This document shows positions 22,852-32,292 of a DNA stretch of 32,362 bases, piece by piece (position 1 is the first letter of the stretch; each line of letters begins with the position of its first letter). Position numbers and translations under genes: made by a program. The DNA lies in the NCBI GenBank assembly GCA_029261155.1, contig JAJDBW010000029.1, positions 64,001-96,362 on the forward strand, in the 5' to 3' direction. Below the pieces are notes generated by a model. It saw only the letters and a list, made by a program, of their open reading frames with translations, did not search any database and was not told the origin of the DNA. This DNA comes from Nitrospirota bacterium (GTDB lineage: Bacteria > Nitrospirota > Nitrospiria > SBBL01 > JAADHI01).

Positions 22852-23241
22852 ATGCCGAAAGATGAAAAACCGGAAGGCTTTGACGATGCGGAAAAGAAGG
22901 CCTCCGACTTTGTCAACGACAAGGCCAAGGCGGAGCATCTTCTGGTGGAAGCGATCCATAAGGCGGATCGGGAGAAAGGCTTTCTCGGGAAAATTTGGGA
23001 GGATCTTCAGGCCCTGTTCCGCCTCATCCGTGCTTGGATTAGCGGGGCCTATACGCAGGTCCCTTTAAAGACGATACTCATGGTCGTCGCCGCCGTCATC
23101 TACTTTGTGAACCCCTTCGATCTCGTTCCCGATTTCCTGCCCGGCATTGGCTATTTGGACGATGCCGCGGTTCTGGGTTTTGTGCTGCGATCAATCAAGA
23201 CGGAACTTGATCAGTTTCTCGCCTGGGAAGCTGCGCAGTAA
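22852..23241 (+). CDS. YkvA/DUF1232 family membrane protein
   Basis: 129 residues. The N-terminal half is charged and helical (DDAEKKASDFVNDKAKAEHLLVEA). The DUF1232 core comes next: VPLKTILMVVAAVIYFVNPFDLVPDFLPG and IGYLDDAAVLGFVLRSIKTEL, with the family motif NPxDLxPDxxPxxGxxDD. It is expected in the inner membrane and its function is unknown. It follows the CDGSH-GOGAT gene by 43 bases and may share its transcript. A GGAG lies about eight bases before the ATG. It ends 12 bases before a convergent lipoprotein gene. Confidence 0.9.
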   Translation: MPKDEKPEGFDDAEKKASDFVNDKAKAEHLLVEAIHKADREKGFLGKIWEDLQALFRLIRAWISGAYTQVPLKTILMVVAAVIYFVNPFDLVPDFLPGIGYLDDAAVLGFVLRSIKTELDQFLAWEAAQ

Positions 23242-23253
23242 AGCGCCGAAGCC

Positions 23254-23586
23254 CTAGTCGCCGTAGATGATTAAACGGCGGCGTTGGTAAAGTCCCAATA
23301 AAAAACTCAGGGTTTCCTCTTCCGTAAAGGTAATGGTTTTCATGCCGGCGGCCTCCGCCGCAGTGCGGATGCGTTCGGCGGTCCATTCTACGGAAAGTCC
23401 GACGCCGCTGAAGGGCTCGGAGACCCGGTGCTCATCCAAATAGGCCCGTTTTGATCCGACGGCGGTACGGTCGAAGTCGGCGGAAATGGGTCTCACGGTA
23501 TGCGTGTAGAGCACGCCGGGCGTGAAGCGGCTGCATCCGAAAGAAAGGAATAGGGCCAGTATGAGGAGCGGGGTTTTAATCGCCAT
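23254..23586 (-). CDS. TRL-like lipoprotein, second of a tandem pair
   Basis: 110 residues from ATG 23586. A lipobox-type signal (ALFLSFGC, Cys18) marks it as a lipoprotein. The rest fits the TRL-like family plan: P-x-x-x-x-F-D-R-T-x-x-GSK near 33-46 (RPISADFDRTAVGSKRAY), a central alanine-helix (RIRTAAEAAGMKTITF), and a closing strand RLIIYGD. The start overlaps the stop of the upstream copy by 11 bases in a different frame. Both genes end in (V/I)YGD, so they are diverged duplicates. The longer in-frame extension lies inside the first copy and is not coding. Function of the family is unknown. Confidence 0.8.
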   Translation of the reverse strand: MAIKTPLLILALFLSFGCSRFTPGVLYTHTVRPISADFDRTAVGSKRAYLDEHRVSEPFSGVGLSVEWTAERIRTAAEAAGMKTITFTEEETLSFLLGLYQRRRLIIYGD

Positions 23587-23878
23587 AAACAATGGTCGTG
23601 GCCCTTGTGTAGAGACCAAAGAGGATGAGGGTGTACTCGGTATCGGCGTGCAGAATGGTGGTGATGCCGCCATTATCCGCCGCGGCCTTTGTCCCGCCGT
23701 CGCCCCAGGCCACCAGCCAAAGCACCGACTGGAAATGCGAGCGTCCTGTTTTTGAGCCCAATCTGGTTTGATCGAAATTTTCATCGAGCGGTCTTTGCAC
23801 ACGCGAGTAAAGACAGCCTTGCATCAAGAACGAGAGGGTCAAGGCAAGGGCCAAAAGTATAGGCAATCGCTTTTGCAT
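23576..23878 (-). CDS. TRL-like lipoprotein, first of a tandem pair
   Basis: 100 residues, with AGGAGG placed eight bases before the ATG. A signal peptide ends in a lipobox (LSFLMQGC, Cys22). It continues with YSRVQRPLDENFDQTRLGSKTGRS, then WLVAWGDGGTKAAADNGGITTI with the GD-x-x-x-x-AA-x-x-GGI-x-x-I signature of TRL-like proteins, and a final strand TTIVYGD. It keeps the signature better than its neighbour. It follows the AsmA-like gene by 24 bases and is probably the third gene of that operon. Confidence 0.85.
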   Translation of the reverse strand: MQKRLPILLALALTLSFLMQGCLYSRVQRPLDENFDQTRLGSKTGRSHFQSVLWLVAWGDGGTKAAADNGGITTILHADTEYTLILFGLYTRATTIVYGD

Positions 23879-23902
23879 CGTTTTTCCTCCTGTCGTTATT
23901 TT

Positions 23903-25666
23903 TTAAAACGGCAGCTTCAGGCCCCCGGTGGCTTTTTTGAGTGCGTCTTTTAATACCTTGTCGCCGAGGGCTTCTCGCCCGCCGAGTTCGTCCAAGAGGC
24001 CATCGAGGCCTTTCATCTCGCCTTGGGCCTTGGCCAGAGCCTCATCAACCTTGGCCGTGATCGCCGATTTCAGCTTGGCCTCGAATTGGGCCGCTTGGGC
24101 CTTCACCTGATTGCCGATGGCTTTTTTGAAGACTTGGTCTAAGTCGGAGGCGATCTTAAGATCGTAGTCGCTGAGCGTCCCTTTGGCTTCGGCACTTAAG
24201 CCGAAGGCTTTCACCTCGGCTAGGGTGTCGGCCATGGCGCGGGCCATGGTGGGTGCGTCCTCTTTGAGTCCGACGGCGAAGACCACCGCGTTCATTTGGG
24301 CCGAAAGCTTTGCGTCGAGTTGGCCGTTTTGAATCTTCGCCGTTGTATCGAAATCGGCACGGGCGTTTTTCATCTCCACGGGGAAATCCTTGCTCTTCGA
24401 GAGGCTCAAGTTCCCCAGGCGATGGCCTTGGGCTTTAATGTGAAGGGTATCGAGGGCCTGCGCCGGATCGACGCGGTTGACCGTGCCCTCAAGCCTGAGC
24501 GATTCGAAATCCTTAAGGGCTTGTCCCGACAAATTGAAAGCAAGCGGCTTGCCGGTGAGGGCTTGCTGCGTGGTGATGTGTTGAATGTCTCCGGAAAAAT
24601 TTCCGGCATCGAGTTGAAGCGAGACCTGGGCCTTGTCGATGAGAAAATGGGGAAGGGTGCCTTGTTCCCGAAAATGGATGTCGATCCCTTTTCCGCGCGC
24701 CGGTTTTTGATCCGCTTCAGCTCCTTCCATCGACAGCTTGGCCAAATGCGGCTGGACCTTTTCGTAGGCCTGGAAAGCGGTTTCCGTCCAATCGCCGATT
24801 TGTTCGCCTAAGAGCATGCGGCTGATGTTGCTGAGGCCTTTTGGCGAGAGGGCGTATTTTTCCTTTAAGCGATTGATGTCGTCCATGGGGACTTTCGGTA
24901 GGCTTTGGACGCGGCCTTTGAGTTGGCTGAGATCGGTCTTCAACATTTTTTGGGCGGAACGGATTTGGTCGAGATCGGCCTTGATTTCCTTTTGCAGGGA
25001 TGCCACTTCCTGAACCCCGCCCAAGATGCCGCTGAGGCCGCCTTTTTTCGCATCCTTTAATTTTTTTACACGCTGCTCATAGTCCTTAAATTTTGCCTTG
25101 TCGGGCAAGGCGTCTATTTGGGCTTTCCACTTGGCCTCTTCCCGTTTCGCTTCTTCGCGAAGGTCTTCGATCAGTTTGAGCGAGGCGAGATTTTCCTTTT
25201 CGAGAATTTCTTTCACATCCGGCAGGTCGAGCGCGGGCAGTTGAAGGCCTTCCGTTTCTTTCTTCTTCTTCGCTTCATGAGATTGTTTTTCCGGCTCCGG
25301 CGCAAGCGCGCCAGAGCTTGTTCGGGGTGTATTCAAACGGAGGGCCTCGAGGGTCATTTCCTCGATGTGAATTTTTCGATCGAGTGCCGCGCCGGGGTCG
25401 ATTAAAAAGGCGATCTCTCCAATCTCCACGGCATTTTGCATCGGGTTTTCTCGGTCCGTCACCTGAAGGCGCTTGAGCCGGAGCCCTAGCGGAAAGAAGG
25501 AAAGTTTAGCGGTGTCGAGCTCGACCTTGGCGTTTGCCCAGTCGCTGCCGGCGGCTTCGATGCGCGCCTTAACGAAGTCATCGATAAAAAGATAGAGGAG
25601 AAAATAGCTTAATCCGGCGAGAACGAGAAAAATCAGCAAGCCGGGCCAGCGGATCCAAGGCTTCAT
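23903..25666 (-). CDS. TIGR03545-type AsmA-like inner-membrane/periplasmic protein
   Basis: 587 residues. An N-terminal membrane helix (GLLIFLVLAGLSYFLLYLFI, ~9-28) anchors a large periplasmic part. The first segment (VKARIEAAGSDWANAKVELDTAKLSFFPLGLRLKRLQVTD) is AsmA-like, placing it among bridge-type proteins suspected of lipid handling. Residues ~125-330 are a charged, lysine/glutamate-rich coiled coil. The remainder alternates beta strands (LQLDAGNFSGDIQHITT, LEGTVNRVD) and ends with a helical basic tail. It matches the family TIGR03545 as I remember it, which is encoded as a pair with TIGR03546, and the partner is directly upstream with a four-base ATGA overlap. No biochemical role is established. 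Confidence 0.82.
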   Translation of the reverse strand: MKPWIRWPGLLIFLVLAGLSYFLLYLFIDDFVKARIEAAGSDWANAKVELDTAKLSFFPLGLRLKRLQVTDRENPMQNAVEIGEIAFLIDPGAALDRKIHIEEMTLEALRLNTPRTSSGALAPEPEKQSHEAKKKKETEGLQLPALDLPDVKEILEKENLASLKLIEDLREEAKREEAKWKAQIDALPDKAKFKDYEQRVKKLKDAKKGGLSGILGGVQEVASLQKEIKADLDQIRSAQKMLKTDLSQLKGRVQSLPKVPMDDINRLKEKYALSPKGLSNISRMLLGEQIGDWTETAFQAYEKVQPHLAKLSMEGAEADQKPARGKGIDIHFREQGTLPHFLIDKAQVSLQLDAGNFSGDIQHITTQQALTGKPLAFNLSGQALKDFESLRLEGTVNRVDPAQALDTLHIKAQGHRLGNLSLSKSKDFPVEMKNARADFDTTAKIQNGQLDAKLSAQMNAVVFAVGLKEDAPTMARAMADTLAEVKAFGLSAEAKGTLSDYDLKIASDLDQVFKKAIGNQVKAQAAQFEAKLKSAITAKVDEALAKAQGEMKGLDGLLDELGGREALGDKVLKDALKKATGGLKLPF

Positions 25667-26187
25667 CCGCCGCTGCCCCCAAACTGAGAGAGGGTTTCAT
25701 AGGCTTCGTAGAGCTTCGTCGCCCGAAAGGCTTGCATGAGTTTGCTTTTTAAGACCCAGTTGAGAAAGCGCGCGCGGTATTGCCGAATGAGGCGATTGGA
25801 GAGCAGGAGTAAGGGCAGAAATAAGGCCAAGGCCAAAACCAAGCTGCCCATGACCAAGGTGTTGTTGAAGCGGGCGATGCGCCAAAGGGCCTGGTCGTAG
25901 AGCCCGGTCCAAAGCCCATTCAGGGCTGGCGCATTCAAGAGGGTGAGACCCACTTGGTGAAAAACAGGATCAAGCAAGTAGGCGATACCGGAGAATACGA
26001 CAAAGCCCAAGAGGAAGGCCGAGAGGTTGACCCGGAGGACCAGGACCAGGAGAACAACGAATAGATTGTGCAGGCTGAGCAAGGGGCTGAGGCCCGCGAT
26101 CATCGCAAAGCAAAAGGCGAGACTGATCTGCGTGGGATCCGTTTCGGAATTCAGGATCTTAAGGAATTTTGCGATTGCTTTTATCAT
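25663..26187 (-). CDS. TIGR03546-type multipass membrane protein
   Basis: 174 residues, mostly hydrophobic. An opening basic helix (AIAKFLKILNSETDP) leads into the conserved QISLAFCFAMIAGLSPLLSLHN, then about three more membrane helices (LFVVLLVLVLRVNLSAFLLGFVVFSGIAYLL, TLVMGSLVLALALFLPLLLLS). The SLHN and DP residues around the first helix are typical of this family (related to DUF2062). It is the first gene of the leftward operon with the AsmA-like protein and two TRL lipoproteins; overlap of stop and start couples it to the next gene. A promoter is seen at 26236-26265. Confidence 0.85.
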   Translation of the reverse strand: MIKAIAKFLKILNSETDPTQISLAFCFAMIAGLSPLLSLHNLFVVLLVLVLRVNLSAFLLGFVVFSGIAYLLDPVFHQVGLTLLNAPALNGLWTGLYDQALWRIARFNNTLVMGSLVLALALFLPLLLLSNRLIRQYRARFLNWVLKSKLMQAFRATKLYEAYETLSQFGGSGG

Positions 26188-26235
26188 TGGTCCTTGTCGC
26201 TTGAAGCGCGGGAAATCTTTACGCGGGATGGTTTT

Positions 26236-26265
26236 AGTATAGGCCCTGCCTCAAGCGAGGGTCAA
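26236..26265 (-). promoter_or_regulatory. sigma-70-type promoter of the TIGR03546 operon
   Basis: On the minus strand, TTGACC (26265-26260) and TATACT (26241-26236) are 18 bases apart. Transcription would begin near 26229, about 42 bases before the ATG at 26187. The rest of the gap to 26336 shows nothing further. Confidence 0.65.
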
Positions 26266-26336
26266 GCGGTGGCACATGCCGCTCGTGTTCATGCGAAAGG
26301 GCCGGTGCCGATCTGGAGCCTGAGCGGTGTTTTTTA

Positions 26337-26948
26337 TCAGATGAGTGCCTTGGCGGCGCGCAGGGCCTTTTCCAAGTCGGGCAGTTGGGTGATCTCCGGG
26401 ACGACTTGGAGGTAGCGGACGTGGTTGTTTTTGTCCACCACGAGAATAGAGCGGGAAAGCAGGTGAAGGGGTTTGATCAAAAGTCCGTAGTTTAGACCAA
26501 AATCGGCGGAGCGATAATCCGATAAAAAAAGGACGTTGTGGATCTTGGCCTTTTCAGAGAAACGCTTTTGCGCAAAGGGCAGGTCCATGCTGATGGTGAT
26601 GAATTGCACATGTTTATCTAAGTCGCCGGAATTTTCGCTGAGGGCGTGGGTCTGCTGTTCGCAGACCGGGGTGTCCAAAGACGGGACGACGCTGATGATG
26701 CGGACCTTGCCGCGCGTGTCGGCGATGTTTTGTTCTGACAGGTCGTTTGCCGTAAGTATGGCCGAGGGGAGGATGTCCCCCACCCGGATGGCCTTGCCTT
26801 CCAAGGGCAGGAGCTTGCCCTTGAAGGTGACGCTGCTTCCGGCGCCCGGCGTAGCGTTTCCCGTCGCCACCGTGAGGGTTTTATATCGAAAGGCGCTGCA
26901 GCCCGTGAGTGCCACAAGGAATAAACTTAGAACAAACATCTTTTTCAT
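26337..26948 (-). CDS. Thiol peroxidase (Tpx)-like lipoprotein, one-cysteine type
   Basis: 203 residues. A signal peptide ends in LVALTGC (lipid Cys17), so it is anchored to a membrane on the periplasmic side. The rest is a Tpx-type peroxiredoxin: TFKGKLLPLEGKAIRVGD, then the active loop VPSLDTPVCEQQTHAL with peroxidatic Cys96, followed by ISMDLPFAQKRF, NVLFLSDYRSADFGLNYG and RSILVVDKNNHV. In E. coli Tpx a resolving Cys follows RF; here it is Ser131, and no other Cys remains apart from the lipid one. It therefore looks like a one-Cys peroxidase that needs an outside thiol. A GGAGG ribosome-binding site lies seven bases ahead. It is co-directional with neighbouring lipoproteins. Confidence 0.9.
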   Translation of the reverse strand: MKKMFVLSLFLVALTGCSAFRYKTLTVATGNATPGAGSSVTFKGKLLPLEGKAIRVGDILPSAILTANDLSEQNIADTRGKVRIISVVPSLDTPVCEQQTHALSENSGDLDKHVQFITISMDLPFAQKRFSEKAKIHNVLFLSDYRSADFGLNYGLLIKPLHLLSRSILVVDKNNHVRYLQVVPEITQLPDLEKALRAAKALI

Positions 26949-27003
26949 GATCTACCTCCAATAGATTAGGGTGGTTTAGTGTTTTACCTTGGGGTTTTGG
27001 ATC

Positions 27004-27546
27004 TTAATCTATATAGACAATCGCCTTATCGGGGGCTTGCGCGATATTCGGAAAACGTTTTTTGAAATGCCGCGCCTCTGCCTCGAAGTGATCGTCAATA
27101 AAAAGATTGCCATGCAATCGATCGAAGGGCCCTCGAAACCATTTTAAGGTGCCGATATAGCGGACCTCGCCCTGGCCCACTTCGAATGCGCCGTACATGT
27201 TTCTAAAATATTTTCCCTTGACCCATTTCACAAGGCGGTATTTGCCTGGAGGAAGGGTGACAAAAAATCGGGAGTTGAGACTTGTATCCTGACAAACAAT
27301 GCTGTGTTCTTCTCCCGTGGTTTCGTGAATTACGGTGAGGGTCATTTCACCGAGGCGATCGCCGGCGTTTTGAAATTGAATATGCTGCCAATCGATAATC
27401 AGGTGTCCAAAGACAATGGCATCCTGATTGGGATCAATGATATCCGTGGGCGCAAGGGAGTGAAACGGGGGTGTGCAAGCGGAGACCGCCAGGCTGAAGA
27501 ACAAAAGCGTTAAAAGGGTAAGAGATCGTGCCGAAGGTGCATTCAT
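27004..27546 (-). CDS. Unrecognised lipoprotein with a beta-sandwich-like domain
   Basis: 180 residues. A signal peptide ends in a lipobox LAVSAC (Cys24). The body is beta-rich: IVFGHLIIDWQHIQFQN, RLGEMTLTVIHETTGEEHSI, RFFVTLPPGKYRLVKWVKG and YGAFEVGQGEVRYIGTLKW. The G-x-Y-x-L/x-x-x-x-x-G order and PPGKYRL are like carboxypeptidase-regulatory or transthyretin-type folds, which place short sandwiches on surface proteins. A DHFEAEARHFKKRFP helix closes it. No catalytic motif is visible. It has its own promoter and a stem-loop at 27586-27605. The family is unrecognised. Confidence 0.75.
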   Translation of the reverse strand: MNAPSARSLTLLTLLFFSLAVSACTPPFHSLAPTDIIDPNQDAIVFGHLIIDWQHIQFQNAGDRLGEMTLTVIHETTGEEHSIVCQDTSLNSRFFVTLPPGKYRLVKWVKGKYFRNMYGAFEVGQGEVRYIGTLKWFRGPFDRLHGNLFIDDHFEAEARHFKKRFPNIAQAPDKAIVYID

Positions 27547-27585
27547 GATCCGCCTTCAAAGGGTTGAAGGGTTTTACATCTCCAC

Positions 27586-27620
27586 TTTTCTAACACATTA
27601 GAAAATCCAAGGCGAGTATA
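27586..27620 (-). promoter_or_regulatory. Promoter with a perfect inverted repeat at the transcript start
   Basis: On the minus strand an extended -10, TGC-TATACT (TATACT at 27620-27615), lies just upstream of a perfect eight-base inverted repeat, TTTTCTAA-CACA-TTAGAAAA (27586-27605). Transcription would start near 27608. The repeat is either an operator or a protective 5' stem-loop in the leader of the 27004-27546 lipoprotein mRNA. Confidence 0.5.
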
Positions 27621-27636
27621 GCATATCAATCCCCGA

Positions 27637-28659
27637 TCACTTAATAATTTCTCCAATGCCGTAAAGCGAATAGGTCTTACCCTCAAGCTGTACTTCGCCC
27701 GTGACGATGCCCATCGCAAAACCGCCGATAACCCAGTTCGCCAAGTTTTGTTTTTCCGCCATGCGCATCACGAAGCTGAGCGAAGGCGCGGTATTGGGCA
27801 AGCGTCCACGCCAGCCCCGGGGCCAGCGATAAAAGCCCAGGGCAAAATCGCTGGCCGTCGTTTCTATTTCGGCTTCCGAGAGAGGTAAGGTTTTTCCCCC
27901 GAGCGTGGCGAAGCCATCGACCTTGCCGATTAAGGGTGCAAGTTTTTCGCTTTTTTGCGTGTGGATGTAGAAATCGCCCGGCGGGCCAGGGTCTTTCGAT
28001 TGGGCCATCAAGTAGAGGCCGTGAAAATCTTTCCAAAATCCATAATAAGTGCGTGTTAAACGATTCCAATTGTCAAAATGAACGAACTCGTAAATCACGC
28101 GCCCGCTTAGGCTTCGCCCTTGCCATTTGAGCACTGCCGCCGCCGCGCCCATGCGGTAGTCGTTCTTTCCGTTTCGCCGTTCCAATAGCGTGGGAAGTGC
28201 CTCGACGACAAGGGTCAGCTCGTTTGTGGAACCCGTGATCCGCATGCCGGTTTCAGGCTGGCCTTCAAATTGGAAATGATTGGAATCGGGCAGGGCTTGC
28301 AGGGCCTTTTCCGTATTGGGGTAGGCCCCGTTGCCTTCCAATTTGACCCAGCCCTTTTTTCCGTCGTGCAAAACGAGAAAATGCTCCGCCTGAAAATCCT
28401 CCCCATCCTGTCCACGGTTGGTATCCAGCGCAAAGGCTACTTTGCCTTGTTCGTCTTCTCCGACAAAGGAAAAATAGTCCGAGAAATAGGCGAGTTGTGC
28501 GTGAGCGAGCGTGGAGGTCATACAAAAAACCGTGAAGATTAACGCGGCTGCACACAAGGTCCAGACTGTTTTAAAAGTCAAGAGAAAGCGGGCTATTGGC
28601 AGGGTCGAACCCGAGGCTTTGGCGGAAGGTTCTTTTTTAGTGGGTGGAGAGGCCTGCAT
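27637..28659 (-). CDS. Exported protein of unknown function
   Basis: 340 residues. A polar 25-residue start is followed by a hydrophobic signal (TVWTLCAAALIFTVFCMTSTLAHA) with an Ala-x-Ala cleavage site near residue 53. The exported part is beta-rich with many aromatic residues: LAYFSDYFSFVGED, GKVAFALDTNRGQDGEDF, FEGQPETGMRITGSTNELTLVVEAL, GRVIYEFVHFDNWNRLT, GFWKDFHGLYLMAQSKD and VTGEVQLEGKTYSLYGIGEII. It has the look of a lipocalin-like or AttH-type sandwich, but I cannot claim either family. The start at 28659 is chosen because it is the first ATG, and the long N-region ahead of the signal makes an internal start possible. It is divergent from guaB. Confidence 0.7.
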   Translation of the reverse strand: MQASPPTKKEPSAKASGSTLPIARFLLTFKTVWTLCAAALIFTVFCMTSTLAHAQLAYFSDYFSFVGEDEQGKVAFALDTNRGQDGEDFQAEHFLVLHDGKKGWVKLEGNGAYPNTEKALQALPDSNHFQFEGQPETGMRITGSTNELTLVVEALPTLLERRNGKNDYRMGAAAAVLKWQGRSLSGRVIYEFVHFDNWNRLTRTYYGFWKDFHGLYLMAQSKDPGPPGDFYIHTQKSEKLAPLIGKVDGFATLGGKTLPLSEAEIETTASDFALGFYRWPRGWRGRLPNTAPSLSFVMRMAEKQNLANWVIGGFAMGIVTGEVQLEGKTYSLYGIGEIIK

Positions 28660-28805
28660 GGTGACTTCGTTCCATTCTATAAGCGCGACAAGGTTCTAAA
28701 AGATCTAAAATACAAATCCTATATCAAAAGCGGTTTCAAACTCAAAACGGTCGGTGAATCCCAGTGCGGCAAGGCAAGCGTTAAAGCCAGGTAGGTTTTG
28801 AATTC

Positions 28806-28835
28806 TTGACCTTGGATCGTCAGGTATGCTAGTAA
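28806..28835 (+). promoter_or_regulatory. Possible guaB promoter
   Basis: TTGACC at 28806-28811 is followed after 18 bases by TAGTAA (28830-28835), with TG one base ahead of it as an extended -10. Transcription would start near 28842, about 30 bases before the ATG. The -10 is weak, so this is tentative. Confidence 0.35.
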
Positions 28836-28864
28836 TATCGATTCTTTTTTATCGCCTTGATTGA

Positions 28865-30334
<1,470 letters not shown>

Positions 30335-30376
30335 GCCTATCCCGTCGGCTTCAAACCCTGAAGGTCCGCCGCTGCA

Positions 30377-31924
30377 ATGACGGACAGCCCGCTCGATAAA
30401 ATCCTCATCCTCGATTTCGGATCGCAATACACCCAATTGATTGCACGCCGTGTCCGCGAAAGCCGGGTCTATTCCGAGATTGTACCTTACCACCTATCGA
30501 TTGACGAGATCCGATCCCACCAAGCCAAGGGCATTATCCTTTCCGGCGGTCCCGCTTCGGTGAGGACAAAGGGGGCGCCGCGCTGCGACCCCAAGATTTT
30601 TTCGCTGGGCATCCCGATTTTGGGCATCTGCTATGGCATGCAGCTCATGACCCATGTCTTGGGTGGCGGCGTGGCCCGCTCTCATAAACGCGAGTTTGGC
30701 CGCGCCGAGCTCTTTGTCGATCGCAGTTCTCCACTGTTAAGGGGTTTGCCTCATCGCATTCCCGTTTGGATGAGTCATGGCGACCGCATCGAACAGTATC
30801 CCCCCGGTTTCCGCGCCATCGGCAAAACGGGCAATTCTCCCACGGCGGCGATTCAAGACCCCAAACGCCGATTTTACGCCCTTCAGTTTCACCCCGAAGT
30901 TGCCCATACGGAAAAGGGCATCCAGATTCTGCAGAATTTTCTTTATGCGATCTGTGCGTGCCGGCCCACTTGGAGCATGGGCTCCTTCATCCATTTGGCC
31001 GAGGAAGAAATCGCCCAAGCCATCGGCAAGGGCAAGGCCCTCTGCGCCTTAAGTGGCGGGGTCGATTCCTCCGTGGCCGCCGTCCTTGTCCAGCGCGTCA
31101 TCGGAAAGCGGCTTCATTGTATTTTTGTCGACAATGGCCTGCTGCGAAAAGACGAGGCCAAGCAGGTGATGCGAACCTTTAAACAGTCGCTGAAATTGAA
31201 CCTGAAAAAGGTCGATGCCTCCGAGCAGTTTCTGGCTAAATTGGCCAAGACCACGCAGCCGGAGCAGAAACGGAAAATCATCGGTCGTACTTTTATTAAG
31301 GTTTTTGACGAAGCGGCGAAAAAAGTCGGCGCGGTCGATTTTCTCGTACAGGGAACGCTCTACCCCGACGTGATCGAATCGGTTTCCGTGAAGGGGCCTT
31401 CGGCGACGATTAAGACCCACCACAATGTCGGCGGGCTGCCCAAGCGCATGCGGATGAAGGTGGTCGAGCCGCTTAAAACCTTGTTTAAGGACGAGGTCCG
31501 AAAGCTCGGTCTCGAACTGGGCATTCCAAAAGAATTATTGTATCGCCATCCCTTTCCGGGGCCGGGCTTGGCCGTCCGCATTGTCGGCCGCGTCACGCCG
31601 GAGCGCCTGGATCATCTTCGAGAAGCCGATGCCATCTTTATTGAAGAAATCCGCAAGGCCGGTTTGTACGATGACATCTGGCAGGCCTTCGCCGTTTATC
31701 TTCCCATCCAATCTGTGGGCGTGATGGGGGACGAGCGGACCTACGAAAACGCCATCGCCCTGCGCGCGGTTACGAGTCAAGACGGCATGACCGCCGATTG
31801 GTTCGAGTTTCCCCACGATGTCATGAAGGACATCGCCAACCGCATCATCAATGAAGTAAAGGGCGTCAACCGCGTCGTCTACGACATCTCCTCCAAGCCC
31901 CCCAGTACGATTGAATGGGAATAA
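30377..31924 (+). CDS. guaA: GMP synthase (glutamine-hydrolysing)
   Basis: 515 residues, near the 525 of E. coli. It turns XMP into GMP using ATP and glutamine. The N-terminal class I amidotransferase has ILSGGPASV, the nucleophile Cys85 ([11 protein letters not shown]), and the His-Glu pair in [11 protein letters not shown]. The ATP pyrophosphatase P-loop is [13 protein letters not shown] (~225-237). The C-terminal dimerisation domain has [36 protein letters not shown] and the final [14 protein letters not shown], which is the invariant end of the family. The gene is complete and in an operon with guaB. Confidence 0.98.
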   Translation: MTDSPLDKILILDFGSQYTQLIARRVRESRVYSEIVPYHLSIDEIRSHQAKGIILSGGPASVRTKGAPRCDPKIFSLGIPILGICYGMQLMTHVLGGGVARSHKREFGRAELFVDRSSPLLRGLPHRIPVWMSHGDRIEQYPPGFRAIGKTGNSPTAAIQDPKRRFYALQFHPEVAHTEKGIQILQNFLYAICACRPTWSMGSFIHLAEEEIAQAIGKGKALCALSGGVDSSVAAVLVQRVIGKRLHCIFVDNGLLRKDEAKQVMRTFKQSLKLNLKKVDASEQFLAKLAKTTQPEQKRKIIGRTFIKVFDEAAKKVGAVDFLVQGTLYPDVIESVSVKGPSATIKTHHNVGGLPKRMRMKVVEPLKTLFKDEVRKLGLELGIPKELLYRHPFPGPGLAVRIVGRVTPERLDHLREADAIFIEEIRKAGLYDDIWQAFAVYLPIQSVGVMGDERTYENAIALRAVTSQDGMTADWFEFPHDVMKDIANRIINEVKGVNRVVYDISSKPPSTIEWE

Positions 31925-32292
31925 AGCACGGCGCGTAATCCGCACTCGTCCCACCAAAACAATGCCAAAAACAGCACCCATTCCGAATGCTTTTATCTAC
32001 AAGCTAGGGTCTTAGTTTAGTCTAAGAATTATTGAATTCAAGAAGAAATAGGTCGGATGTTGCAATGAAAGACCAGGCACTTATTTTCTGGCTTTGGAAC
32101 TCATTATAAAACCAAGCCCGCAGAAAAAATTATAATCAGGAGTACTATGATATATTACTAAAGTGTGCACGAGCCTTGGTTCTCTTTGTTATTTAGGGAT
32201 AACTTGAGAAAGAGAACATGGCTAAGATGTAAGAAATAAGCGCGTTGTTTACAGAATTTCGTGTAATTTAACGAAGAGGAGGTTCTGTAGAC
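31925..32292. other. AT-rich intergenic stretch behind guaA
   Basis: About 370 bases with no gene I can support. Every ATG with a reasonable ribosome-binding site (for example AGGAG before ATG near 32147) stops after two to four codons. No strong terminator for guaA is visible. The clear drop in GC content towards the right edge suggests flanking sequence of a mobile element. Confidence 0.5.
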
